Assembly: GCA_001574975.1 (NCBI GenBank)
Contig: KQ965746.1
Span: 257,812-321,811 of the forward strand
Length of the DNA: 64,000 nt
DNA from: Gonapodya prolifera JEL478
Lineage: Eukaryota; Monoblepharomycota; Monoblepharidomycetes; Monoblepharidales; Gonapodyaceae
Direction of reading: 5' to 3'
Below the pieces are notes generated by a model. The model did no database searches and was not told the origin of the DNA. It saw nothing but the letters and a program-made list of their open reading frames with translations. Shown piece by piece: positions 30,958 to 44,300 of this stretch. Made by a program: the position numbers and the translations under genes. The stretch's first letter is position 1; the number at the start of each line of letters is the position of its first letter.

Positions 30958-32428
30958 ATGTCTTCCAAAGAACGTCTACGAAACTCGGTCGGTGTGATAC
31001 CGCCGGGAATCCGGTCCTACTTTTCGAAATGGAGAGGATCCGACATTCCATCGGTCGGGACTCCGCGAACAACATTGCTCATAGCGTGAGTGAGGAGATT
31101 TCTCCCCTCGCTCGCGAAGAGCTAGTCTCTAACATGTCTAATTATCACCGCGGAAGCTTTTGGAGTTTCGTGGGAGCATTTTTGGGCATCGCTGCTGTAA
31201 CTGCTCTGGATAGAAGTGCATATTTTGTAGATAGAGGCTGGGGTACCATGGTACGTGATTGCCGATGTGAACGACTGGTCTTGGCATCGTCATTGGGCAT
31301 TCACATGTGACGCCAAAGATCGGCTCATTCGGCGCGTCGAGTGTCCTCATCTACGGGAACTTGGAATCGCCCCTCTCCCAACCCATCAACTTTGTCGGTG
31401 GACACACCCTGTCGGCTATTGTTGGGGTGACGGTGCAGAAATTTATAATTTGGATCACTGGGGCGACGTATCCTGACCTGCACGAATACGACTCGCTTCG
31501 ATGGCTGGGTGGGGCGCTCGCCGTTGCGCTTTCTGTCCTCGTGATGCAGATCACCCGCACGACACATCCTCCTGGTAGGATTCCGTGCTTTGAACCTGAC
31601 TTTTCCGAAACACTAAACACGTTAAGATATTAGGCGGTGCGACAGCGTTGATTGCTGCCACAGGGGGTCCAGCAATATATCGAATGGGCTATATGTGAGA
31701 GAATGACGAGTGAAATCGGTGACTCCCCAATGTGTTGATGTCAGTTCGACCATTTTAGGTACGTTGTTACTCCAGTCATGATCGGTTCAGGTATCATGCT
31801 TGCTGTTGCAGTCACCGTGGAAAACATTCAGAGGCGATACCCGGTCTACTGGGTATGGCCAGCGCGGAAGCCCTCAACGTCTCAATTCCACCATCACCAC
31901 CACCACCACTACACCTACAATGGCTCGGGAAACCTTTCGCCGGAAGAGATGGAACGCCAGGAGCGAGAAGTGCGGAAGCAAATCGCGAGCGACGGAGAGC
32001 ACCAACATCAACACTATCAACACAAGTGGCCTCAGGTGGATCATGAGATCCGCCGAACCGCATCACCAGCTCCGTACTCTCCCGGGTACAGGTCCAAAGA
32101 CCCGCTTCTCGCTGCAAATGCACTCAGACCAACGTCCGAACGCAACATTGGGGCTTCTTCTATCCGCCAACCCACATCAACTCGGTCCAGTGTTTCATCT
32201 GTGTCAGAGAAAGTTAAGCGGGAAGAACTGGAGACACTCTCCGTCGCAGATGTCACCCCGGGAGAGGGGTTCGTCGAATGGGAACGAGAACTTGCTTCGA
32301 TGGGGAGAAACGAACTAAGCAATAAAGGAGTGTTGTACATGGGAAGTGTGGAAGAAGGACTTGCCAGACCGGGCCAAAGTCCTGATGGTGTAGATATGGT
32401 AGCAATGGGCAGACAATTGAGTAGATAA
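30958..32428 (+). CDS. HPP-family integral membrane protein
   Basis: Membrane protein of the HPP family (plant members are described as plastid nitrite transporters; fungal function unknown). The N-terminus MSSKERLRNSVGVIPPGIRS is followed by transmembrane segments FVGAFLGIAAVTALDRSAYF, the signature FGASSVLIYGNLESPLSQPI with NFVGGHTLSAIVGVTVQKFI, LRWLGGALAVALSVLVMQIT, TRTTHPPGGATALIAATGGP (containing the name-giving HPP) and YVVTPVMIGSGIMLAVAVTV. The cytosolic tail after RRYPVYWVWPARKP is hydrophilic and begins with a run of seven histidines, then a Gln/His-rich and Ser-rich region ending VAMGRQLSR. Four introns. About 400 residues, longer than bacterial members because of the tail. Confidence 0.85.
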
Positions 32429-32673
32429 TGATTCTGCTTGTCTCTCACCAAGACTGGAGCATGCAGTTGCAACTCTTCGCTTTCCCCCGGCTTCCTTTTA
32501 AATTATGAAAGCATGAAAACAAAAGCCACATAACGATATAATTGTATCCTCAAAAGAACTCGTATTTCCTCGGACAAACGAAGAAGGCCTTGGGGAAGGA
32601 GCATCTTCACAGTCAAACTCGGCAAATCTGGCCCACCAACCATTCAAACCAATCCACACTATTCTTGCCCTGA

Positions 32674-33655
32674 ATGGGAGAGGCGGCCTACATTTCTTCA
32701 TACCTCAATCAGCTGATTCAGAGGGAAAAAGTCTTCCCACCTTACTACGTTCCACCGATCGATGCAGATCCTATTGCAATTCCAACACCATCGAAGCCAT
32801 TCTCCATCGGAGTGAGTAGGCATTGTGAGGTTTGGACGAGACCTGGATGTCGATCGCATTGAAAAATTCATCTGGAACTCGCTGCTTTATGGGATGCAGC
32901 TTTCGACAGCTGATATCAGGTTGATGTAACTGACGATCTGTATCATTCCTTCCCCGGGACGCCAGGCATCTCCAGAAGCTCGTGAAGACCATGATGACGA
33001 ACCAATAGAAGACTCGTTGGATCTTGAAATCAAATCCCTCAAACCCCGACTCACAATCAAAATTTCCATCGCGTCCAACGCTCCTGTGGAAGAACTGAAG
33101 CGCCTGATTGCTGAGCAGGCACCCGAGTTCCCTGCCGAGCTGCAAAGACTTGTTTTCAGCGGAAAGGGCCTTGTGGAGGGCCGGACTTTGGATGAATACG
33201 CCCTCACAAGCGGTGCTACAGTTCATCTCCTGAAGAAAGCTGGTACCCCAGCGCAACCATCACCTTCTGCCTCTCAACAACCGCAATCCTCTCCATCCCA
33301 CGGATCATCCTCCGCAATCTCGCCTACGGCCACGACCATTGCCAATCAATCCAGCACCGCTCCCACAACGGAAGGTGGACGAGCTAACGAACCTTCTCAT
33401 CCAGTATCTCTTGCATCAAATACTTCCCCCGAAAGCTCAGCGTCCATAAGCGCAGCGGGGCGAAATAAGGTGTGTTGTGAACCCCCGTGATACTAAAGCT
33501 GTTCAATGACAAGTGTTAACAATTTGAAGGACTCGCGCTTCTGGGATGCATTGCGAGCATTTTTGAACGAGCACTTTACGGAGCCGGATGATGCGCAAAA
33601 CGTTTTTAATTCTTTCAAAGCCAGTTACGACGAGCTTCTCAAATTGCATAAGTGA
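32674..33655 (+). CDS. GET5: GET5/UBL4A-like tail-anchored protein targeting factor
   Basis: Get5 bridges Get4 and the chaperone Sgt2 in delivery of tail-anchored proteins to the ER. All three parts are visible. The N-terminal segment MGEAAYISSYLNQLIQREKV and PPYYVPPIDADPIAIPTPSK resembles the Get4-binding helix of yeast Get5. After an intron the ubiquitin-like domain runs LTIKISIASNAPVEELKRLI, QRLVFSGKGLVEGRTLDEYA, GATVHLLKK. A Ser/Pro/Gln-rich linker of about 70 residues follows. The C-terminal exon, SRFWDALRAFLNEHFTEPDD and QNVFNSFKASYDELLKLHK, fits the TUGS-type homodimerisation helices. Stop at 33653-33655. Family is fairly sure because the three-part order matches; the individual N-terminal similarity is modest. 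Confidence 0.8.
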
Positions 33656-33940
33656 TTTCCTGTCGCATGAAGTACAATATATCACAATTATAGGAGCTGT
33701 CTCCGAGTTTTCATGAAAACAACGGTTGTTTGAGTTCAAGTGGTCTTGGAAAAAAAGGACACGATTTCGGTCCCAACTCCATCCATCCATCCATCTCTCC
33801 ACGCCCCCCAGTGTGAGCAATCGTCAGCGTTCTTGGATTACCCAGCCGTACTGCGCTGCCGGACTTGAGCTTGTCCCTGACCAACCGTTTTTGGATCCCC
33901 CATCCCGTGTTCAATCAACTTCAGTCCTGAGAACGAGAAG

Positions 33941-35074
33941 ATGACTCGTTACGCTGCCACCGTGGATGCCGCCAAAAGTGAGTTCACTGATACTGCGCTG
34001 AAGATGCCAAATTCTGGCATCGTCTGAGGAACTGGGAGGATTCGGCGGGAGAGGTTCAGAATTATCGATCGCTCAACGCACAATTTCTGTTCCACCAGCG
34101 GCGAAGGCCCGTGGTTCCTACCTCCGTGTTCACTTCAAGGTCCGTATGCAAACCAGTAGACGTCATAGATGCTCCCTGGATTGAAATAACCTTACTGGTT
34201 CCGATCCCAGAACACACGCGAGACTGCTCAGGCCATCTCCGGAATGAAACTGAAGAAAGCGATCCAATATCTTGAGGATGTGAAGGAGCACAAGCAGGCT
34301 ATTCCTTTCCGTCGCTTCCACGGTGGTGTGGGACGTGCTGCCCAGGGCAAGAACCACGGTGTGTCCCAGGCCCGTTGGCCCGTGAAGAGCGCGGAATTCG
34401 TTCTCGGGCTGCTCAAGAATGCTGAGAGCAACGCTGAGGTGGGTATTCCTCTTGACCTTTACTGGGAACAAGGCTTCGACACGATGGGGTCTTTCCTTTC
34501 CGGATTACTTTTGGAAGCATTGCTGATGGAGTGCAAAGAGTGGAGCGTCTCGCCTCTACTGAAGAGTGTGACGGAATATCGAATCGATGGCCGCTGAAGG
34601 TGCTTGCGTTATCTGTACCCTAACAACCATAACCACCCAACGTGTAGGTGAAAGGCCTCACCGTCGACAAGCTTATTGTTAAGCACATCCAGGTCAACCA
34701 GGCCCCCAAACAGCGGAGGAGGACTTACCGTGCCCACGGCCGGATCAACCGTGGGTTTTTGGAATGGATTCTGCATTGGAAAAGTAATGCGAGCTCATCA
34801 TATACGTGAATCAAAAGCCTACATGTCCAACCCCTCCCACATCGAGGTAAGTTAAGGTTGCCATACCAATATTCTGGGTCTCATAAACCTGTCCCAATAG
34901 CTTATTCTCGCCGAAGAAGCCCCGAAAGTCCAAAAGGAGAAGTCGGACATTGAACCGAAGGTGAACAGGCGGCGTGCAGGTGAGGTTTGAAATGTCGCAC
35001 TTTTCTTGTTCTTCATTGGACTGAGGTTGCCTCGTGAATCTCTAGCGGCGAGGAGGGCGATTACTTCGGCGTAA
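33941..35074 (+). CDS. RPL17: Cytosolic 60S ribosomal protein uL22
   Basis: Large-subunit protein lining the nascent-chain exit tunnel. Starts [12 protein letters not shown], interrupted after 12 codons by an intron. Then come [71 protein letters not shown], and after a 200-base intron [20 protein letters not shown]. The last exons are [30 protein letters not shown] and a basic end [14 protein letters not shown]. Family-typical length (about 180 residues) and all conserved blocks. Introns early in the gene match the pattern seen in uL3 in this window. Confidence 0.95.
34515..34605 (+). ncRNA. Possible C/D box snoRNA in a uL22 intron
   Basis: Within the intron at about 34441-34648: a C-box-like TGATGGA (34524-34530), a D'-box CTGA (34559-34562), a D-box CTGA (34594-34597) and a potential 5-bp terminal stem AAGCA/TGCTT (34515-34519 with 34601-34605). 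Ribosomal-protein introns are common hosts for such RNAs. The C box is imperfect and I could not match the guide stretch to rRNA from memory, so this is weak. Confidence 0.22.
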
Positions 35075-35435
35075 TTTGGTGATTGTTTGAGGGGTGCGCA
35101 CATATTTTAAAAGTTAGAGCGGATGTCATGTAGTGGCGTGACACGAATGCCATGCGAGTCCGTTCACACCTTTCTTGGCCCAGCGCGCAAGCAAGTGGGA
35201 AGGGTATCCTTGTCCTCGGGGGTCAGGGCAGTACAAATGCATCAACTCAGCCAAACGTGTGAAAAAGAAAAGCCGAAACTGATGTCGAGTATATGTCTCT
35301 GGGTTTCTACGGTAATCTCCGATCACTTTCTCACTCTTTTGCTGTCACGAGTACACGAGTACATACTATATTTTCGATGAGATGAAACACTTCAAAACTT
35401 AAGACACAGTCTGTCAACACCACCTCTCCCTCTGG
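35075..35435. other. Convergent intergenic spacer uL22-FZO1
   Basis: 361 bases between two stop codons facing each other. Presumably both 3' ends and polyadenylation signals; no coding frame, repeat or RNA gene was recognised. Confidence 0.5.
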
Positions 35436-38153
35436 CTAACTTTCGATATCAACCTCCTCTACAGCCTCGACTGAGGAGGAAACTCGCCTCCCCAAATCGT
35501 CCCAGAAACTCTTGGCACTATCAACTTCTAACCTCTCATCCTCCAAGGTTTTACGTGTGTTCTTCGCGTCCTCGAGCCTCCGGAAAAAACGGTTTTGGAT
35601 GTCCCAAATGGAAAGGCGCAGGGTGCGGTGCACGTTGCGTCCCAGTCGCTCAACTTGGAACTGCGCCCACTCAGTGTCCTCGAGATGTTTGCGGACCTTC
35701 CGGGCGATTTTGCGAGAGAGAACGTGCCTCATGTCACTCACAGCGAATGCAAAGAACCCGACCCCTAAAGGAGAGGAAGATGACAAATATTGAGGTTTGT
35801 TGAAGATATATTGTTTGATGATCAGTCAATGGAACTTACCGGCAAGGGCAACGCCAAAGAACGCAAGACGGCTGAGATTGCGAACCCCGATCTGTCCCGT
35901 CATTCGGAACATCCCCTCTGCGAACGATCGATATCCCACGAGACCTGTCGCTACCATCCCAAGACCAGGCAAGTAACCCATGGCAACCTCCCAACGATCT
36001 TGGAAGTCCAGAAAATCCCCGAACTCCAGTGACACTTCCTTGTGCTCTTTCTTCGGTCCAGGTGCTGTTGTGTCGTTGCCGGGCGCAACAATATCCATTC
36101 CTTCCATCCACACCTGACTAACATTCACTGCGTTTGTTGCACCATTCGGTGGAGCAAGACAGTCCTTCGTGCGCTCACGCACGTGATTCAGACATTCGTC
36201 CGTTTTAAAACGACCAAAACGTTCGCTACTCCGAACACGCTCCATGGCAAGTCTGTAAAGGTGATTTCTGACGTCTTTGGCATAATAGAGGGCCGAGAGG
36301 AAGCCCCTCCATGCGGGCTCTTGTGCATGGTACTCAATGTCATCGAGGAAGCGGAGCAGTGTGTCCCGGGTGTGGCTCTTCACCAAAGTAGACGTCGAGT
36401 CTATGATTTTGTCGATGTCGTCGAAAACAGTTTCCTTCACGTCAATCAAGTGTTTGTAAGTCGGCGCTTCAGCTGCAATCTTTGAAGCGATGTCCTGATA
36501 CTTCGACTCAATGAGACTATGATTATAGATGGCCACTTCATTGAGATCGTTCAGGAGGTTCCGGAGATATACTTTCGCAGGCGCAAGTTTTGAGGTCAGA
36601 CGTTTCTCCAAAATGAAGCCGCGAAGGCACCGCTCCAAGTTTGCAAAGTCATCAGGAGTTCGGCCAGTTTCCCTGGACTCCTTCAAACAGTTTTTGGCTG
36701 ATACGAAATGGACAAGATTGCTGGCGTCCGCATATGTTCGAGGGGACAATCTGCGAATCTGCTCCAGAATATCACGACGGCAACGCTCCTTCTTCTCGAT
36801 CATATCGAAACGGTTCACCACCACGAAAATATAGCCCTTCTCGTTTCCGGCAGTTTGCAAGAACTCCTTTCCCTGTATCGCGAAAGTAATCTTGTCATGC
36901 CTGCTGCAATTCTCAAATGAAGGCACACTTACCGAAAGAGTGAACTGGTTCTCTGCATGGACCATAAAAATAATTACGTCAATCTCCTCTTGTTGAGCAA
37001 ATAGAGACATTGTTTTCATGGAATCAATGTTCAACCCCGGTGAATCGATGAGACTAATATCGACAAGTCCGTTCTTCAATAAGCTTTCCTTCGCATCTCG
37101 TTTGTCGTGACAATAGACTCGAAACAACTCGAAATCGTTTTGCGGTACCCCGTCATCGTTTTCCGCAACAACATCTTTGAGATTCCGCAAATCATATCGC
37201 GTAAACGTATGCGAATCTGAGCGATCGTAAAAGGTGGGATCTTCAATAGCATGAACTTCCTCAATATCGTCATTCTGGGCGGCATCAACGACCTCACAGA
37301 AGGCCGCCGTACAAGGTTGTTGGTCAGTCGGAACAACTTCCCTTCTGAGAACAGCATTTACAAACGTGCTCTTCCCAGCGTTCAAGTCACCGGTTACAAG
37401 CACTTTGGAGCTCGTGTCCTGAGTACGGTTGTACAGTTTTTCCAGGTAGACGAGAGTATCCGCAATCTTGTCCTGTAGCAGATTCGCAGCGGTTTTCGCC
37501 TCAATCGCCTCCATAAAATTGCTGTTTCCTCGAGTGGCGGCGCTCTTCACGCCAAGTCTAAGCACTTTCAAACTCCCGTCCTCCTCAGCTGCTTGAGCAG
37601 CCCGGCGACCGGAAGTGTATGAACGCTGACTGTCACTCCCAACTGAAGAAGTCCGTTTGCGGTTGGAAAAAGGTGTGCCTCTTCCCCTCTCCTCCAAAGG
37701 AGTACGAGGACTTGTTGGCTCCCTTACACCATCCACCACCACACCCGAACCTGACCTCCCAACGTCAACAGGGCGATCCCCGTTGAGATCAGCTGTCGAT
37801 CCGTTTGCTTTGACGTCACCACGCTGCGAGCTTCCATTGCCCAGGTTCCGGGCCGATGCGAGCGGGTATTGGACAACACCGAAGGGTCCACCTCTCCGTT
37901 TCTGCAAATCGTACAAGATTCCCCGAGTACCAGTGATGAGTCCCAGGAGTGCATTGCGACGCTCAAGGAAAACTTTTTGATAATCCAAGTCGTTCTCCAA
38001 ATGATCCTGCAGATGTGCCGACACTTCGGATCTCTCCTGAGCTGCCCGATCCCATGGAGGGGAGGCAGCAGGAGCTACTGATGGTCCCGCTGGTGAGCTC
38101 CGCGCAGTGTCCCGTTTGGCACTAGAAGGGGGTGTTCGTGCTGCCTGTGACAT
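35436..38153 (-). CDS. FZO1: Mitofusin, Fzo1 type
   Basis: Dynamin-like GTPase of the mitochondrial outer membrane that drives mitochondrial fusion. One long exon begins MSQAARTPPSSAKRDTARSS with a Ser/Pro-rich N-terminus, then heptad-rich helices. The GTPase domain has G1 in VLVTGDLNAGKSTFVNAVLR, a G2-type threonine in QQPCTAAFCEVVDAA, G3 in LIDSPGLNIDSMKTMSLFAQ and G4 in FVVVNRFDMIEK. The distal part has paired hydrophobic segments (YLPGLGMVATGLVGYRSFAE and LSRLAFFGVALAG) that form the membrane anchor; the second is completed in the last exon (VGFFAFAVSDMRHVLS). A C-terminal coiled coil (FFRRLEDAKNTRKTLEDERL) ends EEVDIES. About 880 residues, like yeast Fzo1. One intron (about 35770-35840). 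Confidence 0.94.
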
Positions 38154-38330
38154 GACGGAGCGTAAAGATTGACGTGGAAGTACCCAGCAACACGGAAGTG
38201 CACATCCAATTTTATTTCATTTCTAAAAAAATGAAAGTGATTCCCCCCCTTTCCTTAACTGAATGTGGGAGCCTGAGAGTTTCCACACCAAGGACAGACC
38301 TATATTGCAAATAGTTTCTTTGGCACTCGT

Positions 38331-41300
38331 CTACGGCGAACCGATGACAAAGCAGCTCACCCTCTCGCACACCACGAATGAGTTCCATTCTCCTTTCAAA
38401 GCTGCACGACTACATATTGTGCACTGCTTTCTGTTGCTGGAAGTGATCGGGTATCCTTTTAAGAAAGACATTGTTGCACATCTCCAACTTCCGTGGGTTT
38501 CAATGTCAACTCACCTGTAACAACACATTCCTCGGACATTTTTCTACAAGCACGACATTTTAAAGCTGCTTCCGCGTTGCTTGTTCCACAACTCTCGCAT
38601 GTGCGCTTGGGAAGATCACGCGACACCGTTTCACCCAACGACACCTGAAGCACCCAATCTCGAATTTCTTCCCTCCGAGCGTCAGGCAAAAAGTTGGACG
38701 AAGGAATTATCAAATCATCTTTGTCGGGGGTGCAGTCTTGCAATTCCACATCTTCAATTAATGAAAACATCGAATCCGAATTACTCCCATTGTGCTGCCT
38801 CTCCTCGATTGCATCGGCAACATCAAGATATCTGTTCCAACAAACGAATGCTACGTTCAGCATTCCAGCCGCCTGAAATAAATCACATTAGCCACAGTAT
38901 GTTGTATTTCTTTAGAAGAGATGCTGGCTATACCTTCGCTGTGGTTGCTGCATCGTGGAGAGCGACGTCGATTGGTACGTCAGACGTGTAGCGTAAAATC
39001 GACATTGATTGTTTTACTGTCAGCGCTTGTAGTTCTGGTTTCTTCGAGCAGTAGTCCCTCAAGGCGATTAAGTGTGCAACGTTCATTTGGCGTTGGAACA
39101 ATGGTGCAAGCTTGACACTGTAGGGTCCGCTTATGATTTTGAACAAAAGCCGTCGAAGGGTTGATATGTCGGCCACTGTTGAGCTCCGGCCGAACTCCCT
39201 TAACACCGCGGACACTGCCTGGGTGTATAGGTCCACGAACACATCAGCAGTTGGAACGTCGAAGTTCAAACACTTGTCTATGATCGCAACATGTTTTCCT
39301 TCCTTCAACATTTGATGGCAGTACATGAGAAGGTACCGCGAAAGAAGGTCCGGTCCGTGTTGTTGAGCAAGCTCTAGACATTTGTCCCATTGTCCCGACT
39401 GTATACATAAATCCAGACCAGCGTTTATGTCGACCGCCACCACTTTTTCTAACATTCCACTGGCACGCTGTGCCTGCACATACGCCGCTTCAACGTAGTC
39501 CTTGTAGTTTGGGGCGAGACTAGTCAGTGAACGAGCCCTGTCCCAAACACCCCCGCAGATGAATGCATCAATTGCATCTTTATATCTCTGGACGCCCGCA
39601 AATAGATCCCCCGCTTGCTCATATCGCTTGCATTCCAGCAATCTGGCACCGACCATGCCTGCGACTTCATGACTTCTTTGGGGGAGGAACTTGAGGGTAA
39701 TTTCTACAGCTCTTTCCCACAATTGCTCCAACATATCAGGGTCCTTAACATTCTTCGACGAAGCTTTGAGGTAGGTGTCGATGGCTTTGGAGTACTGACG
39801 TTGCTGTTCGAATGATTTTCCAACACTGATTATGTCTTCTCGAGAAACGACTTCTTCGACGCCAGATCCCTGCAGTTCGAATTCATTTGTCAGGTCCGAG
39901 ACCCGATTCGGTAAATACTGTTTAGCAAACAGTAAAGCCTCTTTCCAGAGCTTCTGATCTTTGTAGAACTTGATCGCGAGTTCTGGGCGCTGCGCTCTGA
40001 GCAACAGAGATTCACCCCTTGGATACTCGCCCTTGTCAAATGCCAGCTTTGCTTGCCCAACAAGGATTTCGGGAACGCTGGGTGCATCGTGAGATTCGGC
40101 CACGGACAGTGCAGCATTCCAGTCTTCGTTGTGAATGTACATCAGGATTGCTTCACGTGGTTTCCCTGATAAAACGAAAGCTTGTTCTGCCTCTTTGAAT
40201 CTTCCTTCGTCTTCCAAGAACATTGCTTGCTTGTAATGGATGTCTAAAAGCTTGTAGTCGTCAGCAAACTTCGACAGCTCAAATGCAAAGTCGAATGCTC
40301 CGTTTTCCATGGCGAAGTCCAAGATGGTTTCGAGTAAACCAAGTTTCGTTAGCAGCTTAACAGCGCCTTCTCCGTTAAGCGACCGTGCCCAAAGATATAC
40401 GACTTGCTTTGCCGCGTTTGTCCCACCATGCAATTTCGCGACCTGTAAGAAAGGGAATAAGATGATGCGTCCCCCGCCCCAACCGTGCTAGAAGATGACC
40501 ACTCACTCGATACCCATCTTCGAAGCTTCCGTTGTTGCAATACATATTGACAGCACCCTTCCAGTCCTTACCGTCGATAAACTGCTGTTCTGCCAATTTC
40601 AAGTCACCATCAGCTTCCAGCGTCTTCGCAAGAAAAAGGTGGGTTTCCATGAGTAGCTCGCTATGGTGCACTTCGACCATACGCAGCATCTGATCATACT
40701 GCTTGTGGTTTTTGTACATGCTTATCGCTTGGTCCGCCTCGCCCACCATGACATAGAGACGCTCAGCATCTTTCAGCCGTCCTTACGACAAGATAGATTT
40801 GATTGCTAACATGGATGGAATGCACGGAAATTGCTATTCTCACCGTCACACTCCATTTTTGTGGCTTTAGATGTGTAAAGTGCCTTTAGATCATCCTGTG
40901 TCATGTAACTTCTTGCAATGTTGTAGGCTTTCTCCCAGTTACCCGCTTGCACAAGCATATCAACGGCAGTTTGTGGTTGATCTGCTTCGAAATAGTACTT
41001 TTCGGCAAGGTTGAAGTCGAGAGCGCTTGCAAAATGCTCGGCAAGCTGCAAAAGCTGTGATTTCGACTTTAACTCCGGTGCTACCGTGTCTAATATTGCT
41101 GCAGCACGTTTCCACTATGTCACACGAAGGCGATAAAATTGAAACGACCAAGTGCGGGGGACGATGGTTACCTGTCGCGCAGAGAGCGCGCATTCGACTG
41201 CTTTTGTAAGTTTTCCAGATTCGATAAAATGATTTACAGCTGCGTCCATCTGCTTCTGAGCTTTCAGATGGTCGCCCCATTGCTGAAGCGGTGTAAGTTT

Positions 41301-44300
41301 GAGCGAACCTTCACATGATGGCTACTTCCTTACCTCCTCTAATGCCACCACTTGATCCGGAAACACTTCCCGGCAGAGTTCCACTGCCCGTCGAAACACT
41401 TTCCCCGTCTTGTACGCTTCTAGTGCTCTGTCATTTCGTCCCAACTTTTGGTAAAGATGCCCAGCCTGGTTACATGTGAAAGACGATCAGTACCGGCAAC
41501 TCTCATTCTAAAATAACAAACTTGAACCTTCTCAAGCATCCCGTTTTTCTGAAGAGCAACTGCCACTCTTTCAGAGATGTCAGCACTGTGCCAGAGATTG
41601 TGGGCGTCGACCAAATGCGCTGCTCTAGCCGGCATGCCTGGAAAGCGAAATACCACATTTATCACATGAAATCGTCGTCAAGTTCATTTCCTCACCTCCT
41701 TTCAAGTACATTTCGATCGCACCCAAAGTATCACCGGAATCTTCTTTTTCTGCCCCTGCTTGAGCCTCTTGGCCAGATTCCACGAGCCATTGTAGGTAAT
41801 TCCGACGAAGAGTCTCGAGGTCGGGATGGTGCTTCGTCTCTGCTACCTTTATTGACAGGTTCCATTTGTGCAATTCTTGGTACATGGACATTGCTTCGTC
41901 GAGGCGGTCCTGGAGGCCAAACTTGAAACGACTCATGCGAAATAGTCAACACTCCATTTTCTCTTACGTGCTCCAAATAGATTCGCTCCGCAGCTTTGAA
42001 GTCTTTATTGAGAGCCGCCAAGTTCGCTGTGACTGTTTGTCTTGCATTCGAATTTTGCGAATCCTTTCGAGAGGTTTGCTTTGGATGAATGAATAACAAG
42101 AATATAAAAAGTGATCACCTCTTCTGCACTTTCCCTCAACTGACGAACATATGAAGCTCCCGCGACGTCTTTTAGCGCGGCACAACACCTGAAGGTAGCG
42201 GCATGTTAGAAAGCTCCAATGGTGGAGGCAGTTTAAATCTCTCACCGTTCGCCTATAAACAGTTCGCCATCCTTTATTGCCATCGATCCAAGAGACCGCC
42301 ACATCGCCTCCGTCTCAGCAGACATTTCCAAAGTTTCAAGCATTGCGATTGCTCTGTAGCAGAATGAAAGAACAAACGTCGGGTGAAATTCCAAGGAGAC
42401 CCAACAAAATGATGTTCTCACCGTTCATAATCTTTATCATCAACCGCACTACCGAACTCGATTAAGCCCTCGTCAAGTGTGTACTCAACGCTATTCACTC
42501 CTTCTTCGACAATAACGACGGTCCTTCCATTGGACCTTTCAATTTCCTCAATCTCTCCTTTAATTGGAAAGGTTGTGACGCGCTCAGGAGTATCGATCGA
42601 ATACCATATGCACAGACTACCGCGGGACTGCGCGACCACAACATCACTCAAGGGTACCCACTATAAGAAAGGTTTAACGCAATACGTTTTTAACCTGTGA
42701 ACGGAAGGAATCAATCATTTTACTGACCTGCACGTATGTGCAGTAAGGCAAAACCGTTGTTCTTTTCTGCAAGGAAACATCAAATAAATGAAGCTGCTTC
42801 CGTTTGTCCCTGAAAAGCAGTCTATTTCCTTTGGTAGAAAGCTAGAGGACGGTGAGAGGCCCTTTTGGAGAGATGGTCCGCGCCTCACCTCCAGCCAATC
42901 AACTCTTGAGTCGTGAACAATGACGCTGATGACCACACCAGCTACTAAATCCTGAACGTGAATTGTTTGAGCATCCGCAAGATATGCAAGGCGTTTGACT
43001 TCGTCATTTTTGCGCTCATTGAGACGCACACTGCAGTTGGAATTGTTACTTCGGAAACATACTACAACGCTACCACACCCACCTAATCAGATGCGGATTC
43101 ATAAATTCCGTCCGGCAGGTGGCAAGTGTGTCGTTCACACCATACTCAACTAGTGACAGTTCCCCTGAACTGAAAATCATGCAGACCTGCGGATTCTCGA
43201 AGAAATATTTCTCGTTGGAAGTAAATATCCAAGGTATCTGAAAAAATTCCGTGAGATTTTGAACAGGTTCAGGTTTCGCTTGCAGAAAACCAACCTCGCT
43301 CAGTTTGCAAGAAGCCAAGTCCCCCATCAACAACGTTTCCGGGGTGTGTGCAACAAGGTATTGATCTTGAAATATGTCAATTTTCGTGATCTCGTAGCTA
43401 TAATGACTCTTGAGAACGATTCGAGCACCAGTCGAAAGTCTCTTAACAATGACTTGAGAGGGGCTAACATATGTAAATTCGAATTTGCCCTTGTACCGTG
43501 CTCGCTTGAGGCAGCAGTCAAAAAGCTCGACAGCGCCACACAAGTTTCCCTGAAGCATCAAGGTTTGGCGTTTATGCAATGTTTTGTTGACATTAATGGC
43601 ACGAACCACAACAAGTTTGGCAGCGTCTGGCTTCCATGACAATGCAGTCACGGAGTAGAAGTTCTCCACAACTTTTAAAGGGGCCTTATCCCAGGTGGAC
43701 TTTCGTCCGTTGTAGTTGTATACGTGAATTCTAGTGAAGCGAAACATTAAATTCCAAACACTCCAAGGGTCAGTGATTGGCTTTGCCACACCTGTTGAAA
43801 CTACCAACGACCACGCTTTGACCACTTGGACTTATTTCCGCGACACAAAATTCTTGCTCCTCCTCATCGTTGGAGTAGTCAAACTGAACAATTTGGCGAC
43901 CGTTCTGTACATCGAACATGGTGACAGTACTGTCAGTTCCACCGACAACGATAGATTCTCCCCATGCCAAAGCGAATGGCGGTGCCTTGACGCTCACGAA
44001 TTTTCCCTGATAGCAGACGTTTTCAATATGATAATGAATACGGTGCAGCGAAGCTTACCTGGCTTGCCCCACTTGCCCCATCATCAAAATAAAATCGATA
44101 AATACTCCCATCTAAATGTCCTGTCATGATAGCAGTCCCGTCCGGACTGCTTGCAGCAGAAACTACGAAACTCTCCGTCTCGTACAGCGTAGCAGCCTTG
44201 TTTGTTTTGAGATTTCCTACACGAACTTTCCCATCTGACAATCCGAAAACAAGAGCGTTCTGTTGTGATCGCGGCCATGCAAGACATGTGACCTCGCAGT

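Noticed and set aside
36042-36485. 147-codon plus-strand frame within the mitofusin region
   Set aside because: Shadow of the long FZO1 coding exon on the opposite strand; no family features of its own.
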